From Prevotella sp. UBA4217 (GTDB lineage: Bacteria; Bacteroidota; Bacteroidia; Bacteroidales; Bacteroidaceae): a stretch of DNA of 64,000 nt. The notes below the pieces were generated by a model, which saw only the letters and a list, made by a program, of their open reading frames with translations, was not told where the DNA came from and did no database searches. The translations under genes and the position numbers were made by a program. The stretch's first letter is position 1, and each line of letters begins with the position of its first letter. The stretch is from NCBI GenBank assembly GCA_002379425.1, contig DFTH01000012.1:45858-109857 (forward strand). Direction: 5' to 3'. Shown here in pieces: positions 59,730 to 64,000 of this stretch.

Positions 59730-60680
59730 ATGATTATGAAGCATGAGGACAAAAATGTGAAAGGAGAAAAGGCGATGATCAACGAGAAGTATGTACGGTT
59801 TGACTGGGCCATGAAGCGGATGCTCCGCGACAAGGCCAACTTCGACGTGCTTGAGGGGCTGATGACGGTGCTCTTCGAGCAGGAGGTGAAGATAGTGGAA
59901 CTGCTTGAGAGCGAAGCCAACCAGGAGGCTGAGGATGACAAGTACAATCGTGTGGATCTCAAGGCGAAAGACTCCCGTGGCGAGATCATCTTGGTGGAGA
60001 TCCAGTTGAACCGCGACATCGACTACCTGAAGCGCATCGTCTATGGGGTGGCCAAGACCATCACCGACCACATGTCGCTGGGCAAGACCTACAAGAACGT
60101 GAAGAAGGTCTATTCGGTGAGCATCGTGTATTTCAACTTCGGGGAGGGGAAGGACTACCTCTACCACGGACAGACGCAGTTGAAAGGCGTGTTTAAGGGC
60201 GACACGCTCCAGATTAGGCCCGGCACGAGCGACCTGGTGAAGATTCCGCAGCCGAAGGACGTGTTCCCTGAATACTATTTCATCCGTGTGAACGAGTTCA
60301 ACGAGTTGGCCAGGACACCGTTGGGCGAATGGCTGGAGTACCTGAAGAGCGGCCATATCAAAGACGATACGACGGTGCCCGGCTTGCAGGCCGCCCGTGA
60401 GAAACTGCAGTACATCAGGATGAGTCCGGAGGAGCGGCTGGCATACGAGCACCACCTTGACAGTGTGCGTTCGATGAACGGCGTGATTAACACCGCGCTC
60501 CTGGAGGGCATGGAGAAAGGTATGGAGGAAGGTATTGAGAAAGGCCGTGCAGAGGGCCGTGCAGAGGGCCGCGAAGAACGGTCAGCAGAGATTGCACGCA
60601 GCCTCAAGAAGATGGGCCTGCCCACTGCCGACATCGCAGCGGCAACTGGTCTCACAGTCGAGGATATCGCCGTCCTGTGA
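59730..60680 (+). CDS. Rpn/PD-(D/E)XK nuclease family transposase-like protein
   Basis: 316 residues from the ATG at 59730; an ATG 6 nt later is equally possible, and an upstream in-frame TTG (59709) is less likely. The N-terminal nuclease fold has RFDWAMKRMLRDKANFDVLEGLMTV, RVDLKAKDSRGEIILVEIQLN (catalytic Asp and E-x-Q) and AKTITDHMSLG, as in the Rpn/YhgA family of recombination-promoting nucleases. The middle (FPEYYFIRVNEFNELARTPL) is typical of Bacteroidales members. A repetitive Glu-Gly stretch (EKGMEEGIEKGRAEGRAEGR) precedes a small C-terminal helical domain (LPTADIAAATGLT) that resembles a DNA-binding motif. Flanked by 14-bp direct repeats. Confidence 0.88.
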   Translation: MIMKHEDKNVKGEKAMINEKYVRFDWAMKRMLRDKANFDVLEGLMTVLFEQEVKIVELLESEANQEAEDDKYNRVDLKAKDSRGEIILVEIQLNRDIDYLKRIVYGVAKTITDHMSLGKTYKNVKKVYSVSIVYFNFGEGKDYLYHGQTQLKGVFKGDTLQIRPGTSDLVKIPQPKDVFPEYYFIRVNEFNELARTPLGEWLEYLKSGHIKDDTTVPGLQAAREKLQYIRMSPEERLAYEHHLDSVRSMNGVINTALLEGMEKGMEEGIEKGRAEGRAEGREERSAEIARSLKKMGLPTADIAAATGLTVEDIAVL

Positions 60681-60687
60681 CGGGGCG
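60674..60687. repeat. 14-bp direct repeat, right copy
   Basis: Second copy of CCTGTGACGGGGCG, spanning the rpn stop codon (60678-60680). The 170 nt after it hold no gene. Confidence 0.75.
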
Positions 60688-60825
60688 TCACCTTTGTCGT
60701 GTGGAATAGCCGTGGGCACCTGGGGTATAGCAGCCGTCATACCCAAGTATCTCTTACCTGCGACTACCTAGAACCCTCAAACGAAGAAAGAATTATGAGT
60801 CCATAATAAGAAATAATTCCAAATA

Positions 60826-60857
60826 TTTGGGTATCTCCAAGAATCTTACTACTTTTG
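60826..60857 (+). promoter_or_regulatory. Promoter of the RNase-fold gene, apparently leaderless
   Basis: TTTG (60826-60829), exactly 20 nt, TACTTTTG (60850-60857); the ATG at 60862 is 4 nt beyond the box. Confidence 0.7.
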
Positions 60858-60861
60858 CAGT

Positions 60862-61374
60862 ATGATTCAGAATGAAGATTTCCTGACAGACGAGATATAC
60901 GGGGAACGCTTGCTGATCAGCGTTCGTGCAGACCAGACAGAACTCAACGATAACATCCGAGTGGCAAGGGTGCTGTTGCGGTGCTTCGACGACATGTACA
61001 TCCGCATCAACGAGCATCTGCTGGTCATCGGCCACAAGAATCCGGAATATACCATCAACGGGAAACTGGGCGACCGAAAAGGCGTGGAAAGCGAAAACGG
61101 CATCAAGTCGGCTTTCCGTAAGGCCAAGCAACAAGGATGTAAGGTGGTCGTACTTGACTTTGATATGCACATGTCCGAAAGTATTTTGAAGACGAAGAAG
61201 ATAGTCTCTGGTCTCTTCGGTCGTCATGAAGATTTCAGCGAGGGGAGTCTTGAAGAGTGTTACGTGGTTCATAACAGCAAGGCCGTTGTCGTGAATGCTG
61301 ATGCCTTCTCTGCGCCAGACAAGGAAACCATCAAACAACTGATCAAAGACGTGATAGAACGACTGAGGACATAA
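60862..61374 (+). CDS. Orphan CdiA-CT-like RNase-fold protein
   Basis: 170 residues. The central pattern, NPEYTINGKLGDRKGVESEN followed by GIKSAFRKAKQQGCKVVVLDFD (residues 60-101), matches the BECR-fold tRNase domains seen at the C-termini of CdiA toxins and in phage head-protein fusions: a short strand giving NP-D/E, a G-K/E stretch, then an Ala/Lys helix and a VVVLDFD strand. Usually this domain is attached to a large delivery protein; here it stands alone with its own leaderless promoter and no signal peptide. A neighbour that could be an immunity protein is not obvious. It may be an orphan toxin, a transferred remnant, or a housekeeping RNase. A hairpin (61365-61373 / 61384-61392) covers its stop. 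Confidence 0.6.
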   Translation: MIQNEDFLTDEIYGERLLISVRADQTELNDNIRVARVLLRCFDDMYIRINEHLLVIGHKNPEYTINGKLGDRKGVESENGIKSAFRKAKQQGCKVVVLDFDMHMSESILKTKKIVSGLFGRHEDFSEGSLEECYVVHNSKAVVVNADAFSAPDKETIKQLIKDVIERLRT

Positions 61375-61605
61375 CCTTGCGGCTATGTCCTCGTATGGTG
61401 GTCAGAAAGGTCCAGCTTGAAATATTGCTCCGAAAGCAGTTCGTTTCGCGCCCTCTGACGACATTCTGACGATGCAAAGATAGACATAATTATTGAAACT
61501 TCCAAATTTTCGGCCATCTTTTTTTTCTCATTACACGTTTTATGCCAAATCCCCTGCTTTTGTCTCGGAAACTTTTGTACCTTTGCAGCCAAATAGCCAC
61601 TGACG

Positions 61606-62178
61606 ATGGAACAGAAATTCGGGAAAAATAGCATTGACATCAAGGTGCTGCGCGAGTTTTGCGAGCGCGAGGGCAAGATGGTGGAGTACCGCAAGGGCGA
61701 CCAGTTGGAGCGCGAGGGTGACCCCGCACGCTGGCTCGGCTACGTGACAGAGGGATGCTTCAAGTATGTGAATCATAGCAGTGACGGCAGGGAACACATC
61801 ACGTGGTTCTCGTTCGCCGGCGAATTCGTGGTCGACTATCCCACGTTCCTCTACGGCCAGCCATCGCAGACTACTATCGAGGCGATGATGCCCAGCCGCG
61901 TGCTCAGGGTTACGGGTCAGCAATTGGAGCAGTATTTCGATCAGAGCATAGAGACGATAAAACTGCGTGCCGTCATTGCCGAGCACATTCTCTTCCAGTT
62001 CCGTTCGCGTTATCTTGACCTCCACTGCGCCACAGCCCGCGAGCGCTACGAGTTGCTGCTGCAGCGTTGTCCCGGCATTGTTGAACATCTTGACTTACAA
62101 GACATCGCCTCGTTCCTCAACGTCACTCCCAAGACCATCAGCATGATCCGAAAGGATATCACTTTCGGCAAGGATTAG
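61606..62178 (+). CDS. Crp/Fnr-family transcriptional regulator
   Basis: 190 residues. A cyclic-nucleotide-binding-like beta-roll (about 25-120; YRKGDQLEREGDPARWLGYV, FSFAGEFVVDYPTFLYGQPS) is followed by a helix linker and a C-terminal winged HTH (LQDIASFLNVTPKTISMIRK). The essential residues for cAMP binding are not evident and no Fe-S cysteines are seen, so the ligand is unknown. A -7 box TACCTTTG lies at 61578-61585. The neighbouring RNase-fold and toxin-antitoxin genes give no clear target. Confidence 0.87.
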   Translation: MEQKFGKNSIDIKVLREFCEREGKMVEYRKGDQLEREGDPARWLGYVTEGCFKYVNHSSDGREHITWFSFAGEFVVDYPTFLYGQPSQTTIEAMMPSRVLRVTGQQLEQYFDQSIETIKLRAVIAEHILFQFRSRYLDLHCATARERYELLLQRCPGIVEHLDLQDIASFLNVTPKTISMIRKDITFGKD

Positions 62179-62280
62179 CCACAGATTTCGCAAAAACTCA
62201 AAAAAAGTGAGAAATCCGTGATCACTTTTCATGGAAAGTTCGTACCTTTGCACTTGAAATCGTTTTAAACATCATCAGTC

Positions 62281-62550
62281 ATGACAACCGTTAAACTCAG
62301 AACCTCCATTGTGGCAGAACTCGATCAGATGAGCGTCGAGATGCTGGAGAGCGTGCAGCACTACGTGCGACGCCTGCGCCGTCACGCCCGTCCCACCAGA
62401 CGAACTTCTGCAACAAAGGCCGAAGCCAAAGCAGAGACGAAAGAATTCACCCCGAGAGTGATGCGCTTCAAGCGTGGCAACCCTTGGTATGCCACCGACG
62501 AGGAAGTGGATCGCCTGCGTTACGAATTCCTAACTGAGAAATTCAAATGA
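62281..62550 (+). CDS. Antitoxin-like small protein
   Basis: 89 residues. Its stop overlaps the start of the broken PIN gene as ATGA, the coupling usual for toxin-antitoxin pairs. The N-terminal 34 residues (MTTVKLRTSIVAELDQMSVE and an amphipathic helix with basic residues) could dimerise or bind DNA; the C-terminus FKRGNPWYATDEEVDRLRYE is a typical toxin-wrapping tail. The -7 box TACCTTTG is at 62243-62250. No named antitoxin family was recognised. With the toxin broken, it may be a relic or have a separate role. Confidence 0.65.
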   Translation: MTTVKLRTSIVAELDQMSVEMLESVQHYVRRLRRHARPTRRTSATKAEAKAETKEFTPRVMRFKRGNPWYATDEEVDRLRYEFLTEKFK

Positions 62551-62802
62551 AGCGCGTATTCGTTGATGCAAACATCGTCGTAGATCTGCCAGATGTGTAC
62601 GCCTACCGTGGTAGATGCTTCTGTGGTAAGGGAGGCGCTCGACTCCGATTTTACCGATTTCGAGGATGCCTTGCAGCATTTCTCTGCCAAGACCGTTGAT
62701 GCCGACTGTATCGTGACGCGCAACAAGAAGGACTTCGGTACCTCCGAGATTCCCGTCTATGAGTTAGACGAATTCATGACTCTCATGGATAACGATGAAT
62801 GA
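62547..62802 (+). pseudogene. PIN-domain toxin, broken by internal deletion and frameshift
   Basis: The 5' part from ATG 62547 encodes MKRVFVDANIVVDL, the standard PIN-toxin N-terminus with the first catalytic Asp, but the frame then runs to a stop at 62697-62699. The other reading frame (62593-62802) encodes the normal C-terminal half: VVREALDSDFTDFEDALQHF (second acidic cluster), DADCIVTRNKKDFGTSEIPV and a terminal helix. About 50-60 residues of a normal ~135-residue PIN domain are missing and the frame is shifted at the join. The antitoxin before it is intact. VapC-type RNase activity should be lost. Confidence 0.8.
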
Positions 62803-62885
62803 CCGATAACCAATGCCGCGACATCACGTTCGACGGCAAAGATTAGGACCCATATTAACAAAAACTCTTAACCTGGGTAAAGACT

Positions 62886-62927
62886 TTCACCCTCGGCGGC
62901 CGGTTTCCGGACCATGCCGAGGGTGAA
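62886..62927. terminator. Strong hairpin, possible bidirectional terminator
   Basis: TTCACCCTCGGC (62886-62897) and GCCGAGGGTGAA (62916-62927) form a 12-bp perfect stem; the loop contains a second small GC-rich stem (CCGG/CCGG). It is followed by TTTG. It closes the toxin-antitoxin region. Confidence 0.65.
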
Positions 62928-63104
62928 TTTGTTATTAATGTTGTAACTTTGCAAGGTTATACATGGTAATAATTGGGTCTGCGCTTTCTTTATGCCCATA
63001 CCGATAGTGCTTCCCCCTACCAGACTTTGATGAGAGAATTATAAAGCAACCATAATACAAGAACAATTAAAAAAGAAACAAAATGAGGAGTATGAAACAT
63101 TCGA

Positions 63105-63195
63105 TTAAACGAGAGCAGAGCCATGCTCGCATGAGTTTTGCCGAGTGTGAGAACCAACGGTCGCTCGCTCACAAAGTGTCAGACACTTTGTGAGC
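63105..63195. repeat. Palindromic repeat, inverted copy of the 40-kb double hairpin
   Basis: About 63105-63150 is, on the minus strand, a diverged copy of the second hairpin of the 39951-40097 repeats (core ctcatgcgagcatggctctg). It is followed by a perfect palindrome, arms 63167-63180 and 63182-63195 (GCTCACAAAGTGTC / GACACTTTGTGAGC) around a single A. A 36-codon ORF (63083-63193) is made by the repeat itself and is not considered a gene. Confidence 0.7.
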
Positions 63196-63441
63196 AAGGT
63201 CTTCGTCATTACCAGCATCAAGGACGACGTGCTCCGCATCCGTAACGGATCCTTCTACAGTGGCCCCGGCGACTACACCCTCTTCGTCCTCGACGGCAAC
63301 CTCCTCCATCCCCGCCAAGTCCGCCTCGGCGAGTGTAACTATGACTATATCGAGGTTGTCAGCGGCCTGGAATCTGGCGAACAGGTCGTGGTCAGCGACA
63401 TGACGAAGTACAAAGGCAAGGAAAAACTGAAGGTGGAATAG
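63190..63441 (+). pseudogene. C-terminal fragment of an efflux adaptor (HlyD/RND type)
   Basis: 83 codons from a GTG that lies in the palindrome. The visible part, LRIRNGSFYSGPGDYTLFVL and EVVSGLESGEQVVVSDMTKY, matches the last beta-barrel and membrane-proximal domain of periplasmic adaptor subunits of ABC/RND efflux pumps, normally some 400 residues long. The N-terminal signal, hairpin and lipoyl domains are missing. Upstream is repeat DNA, not adaptor sequence, so the truncation happened at or through the repeat. Not expected to be functional. The remaining 127 nt to the next gene hold a -7 box for it. Confidence 0.75.
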
Positions 63442-63539
63442 GTGTGTTGGAATGCTTTAACAACTAAAAAAAGTGGTTAAGAATCTCAAATGTCAGGCAA
63501 ATGTCAGGGAGTTTTCCCTTCTTTTCAGGCAATTTGGTT

Positions 63540-63547
63540 TAACTTTG
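63540..63547 (+). promoter_or_regulatory. -7 element of the last gene
   Basis: TAACTTTG, 21 nt before the ATG at 63569; no good TTTG at -33. Confidence 0.5.
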
Positions 63548-63568
63548 CATCGCATAACGTTTAAATAT

Positions 63569-64000
63569 ATGAACAAGCAAATCGTCTTTTCTATCCTACT
63601 CGCCCTCACCGCTTTCAACGGGTGGACACAGAAGGTATGGACCAATCCCGGCTATCGTAACGAACCGCACGGATTCCAGTTTGATGTCAACGAGGTGGAG
63701 TTCCACGATGACGAGACGGTGCTACACATCACCGTCAGGAACCGCCCTAACGCTAAGTTCTCCTTCGGAAAAGGCACTGCGCTCAAGACGGAGGACGGCA
63801 AGTCGTACACCATCACCAGCGCGAAGAAGACACGCGACGGCGAGACAGACCTTGCGCTTGACGAATATATAGCGGTTTCAGAATCAGGCAAGACCGATGT
63901 GGCCCTACACTTCCAGCCGTTGCCCCAAGGCGTCAGGCAGTTCGACCTTGTAGAGGGTTACGCCCGCAACTTCTTTAAGATATGGGACATCACCGACCCT
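63569..64000 (+). CDS. Secreted protein, probably thioredoxin/TlpA family, 5' part
   Basis: 144 residues are visible and the frame runs off the window. The N-terminus (MNKQIVFSILLALTAFNGWT) is a signal peptide; the next part (QKVWTNPGYRN, then FQFDVNEVEFHDDETVLHIT) is like the N-terminal beta-sandwich that precedes the redox domain in Bacteroidetes thioredoxin-type secreted proteins. The redox CxxC motif would lie past the window's end, so the family is inferred from this domain only. An envelope redox or repair role is likely; other secreted beta-sandwich proteins cannot be excluded. Confidence 0.6.
   Translation, partial: MNKQIVFSILLALTAFNGWTQKVWTNPGYRNEPHGFQFDVNEVEFHDDETVLHITVRNRPNAKFSFGKGTALKTEDGKSYTITSAKKTRDGETDLALDEYIAVSESGKTDVALHFQPLPQGVRQFDLVEGYARNFFKIWDITDP

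Noticed and set aside
59730..60680. Insertion sequence with terminal inverted repeats
   Set aside because: Only direct 14-bp repeats flank it; no inverted ends were found, and Rpn genes commonly lack IS ends.
63083..63193. 36-codon ORF over the palindromic repeat
   Set aside because: Entirely repeat sequence; the frame ends in the palindrome.

Overview
The window looks like a chromosomal segment of a Prevotella-like member of the Bacteroidales. The main reasons are promoters of the Bacteroidetes type (TTTG, about 20 nt, TAnnTTTG) in front of many genes and both tRNA genes, short A/T-rich repeats of the 'gaattgaaggattgaa' kind between genes, and Bacteroidetes-specific families: a TamL-type lipidated BamA protein, DUF4827, LruC/DUF4842, a RapZ C-terminal domain fused to a sugar kinase, and TPR-containing membrane regulators. 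Most of the window is housekeeping DNA of moderately high G+C. The taxon is inferred from these traits and was not tested by a database search.

Layout. 1-8.3 kb: end of a TPR gene, ribH, a heterodimeric ABC exporter (opposite strand), a repeat-rich gap, exodeoxyribonuclease III, and a VTC-domain / DUF4956 / DUF2490 group. 8.3-20 kb (minus strand): glmM, DUF4827 lipoprotein, DHH phosphoesterase, sugar nucleotidyltransferase, and the tamL-tamB envelope pair. 19.9-23 kb: two small membrane-protein genes, rluA-like, fabG, a TetR regulator and initiator tRNA-Met. 23-32 kb: a RelA/SpoT-domain protein, a D-lactate dehydrogenase-type flavoprotein, lactate permease, a histidine-kinase-like protein without phosphoacceptor histidines, and an MFS transporter. 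32-40 kb: type II pantothenate kinase, tRNA-Phe, sppA-lpxK-thiL operon, groES-groEL. 39.6-40.8 kb: a gene-poor, structure-rich stretch with a candidate small RNA, covarying hairpin repeats, a gene remnant, a perfect 24-bp inverted repeat, a 32-nt alternating purine-pyrimidine tract and a 21-nt tandem array.

40.8-57 kb carries cell-wall-recycling and purine genes: an AmgK-like kinase fused to a RapZ C-terminal domain at 40.8 kb, and a MurU-like nucleotidyltransferase plus guaA at 54.8 kb. Between them lie a tandem-PAP2 acid phosphatase, a lower-G+C operon (44.1-53.1 kb) and a Cache-PP2C phosphatase. The operon encodes two Hcp/TssD-like tube proteins, a very large VgrG-like spike with about 500 extra C-terminal residues, a beta-repeat/coiled-coil protein, a helical protein and an LruC-type lipoprotein. 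No sheath, baseplate, membrane-complex or ClpV gene accompanies it. It is the strongest candidate for an undescribed system: an orphan type VI-like spike/tube cargo module, or a new variant of one.

57-64 kb is accessory: a TPR-membrane-HTH regulator beside a small lipoprotein gene, an Rpn-type nuclease/transposase gene flanked by 14-bp direct repeats, an orphan CdiA-CT-like RNase-fold protein, a Crp/Fnr regulator, a toxin-antitoxin locus whose PIN toxin is broken, a truncated efflux-adaptor fragment fused to a palindromic repeat, and the start of a secreted thioredoxin-type protein.
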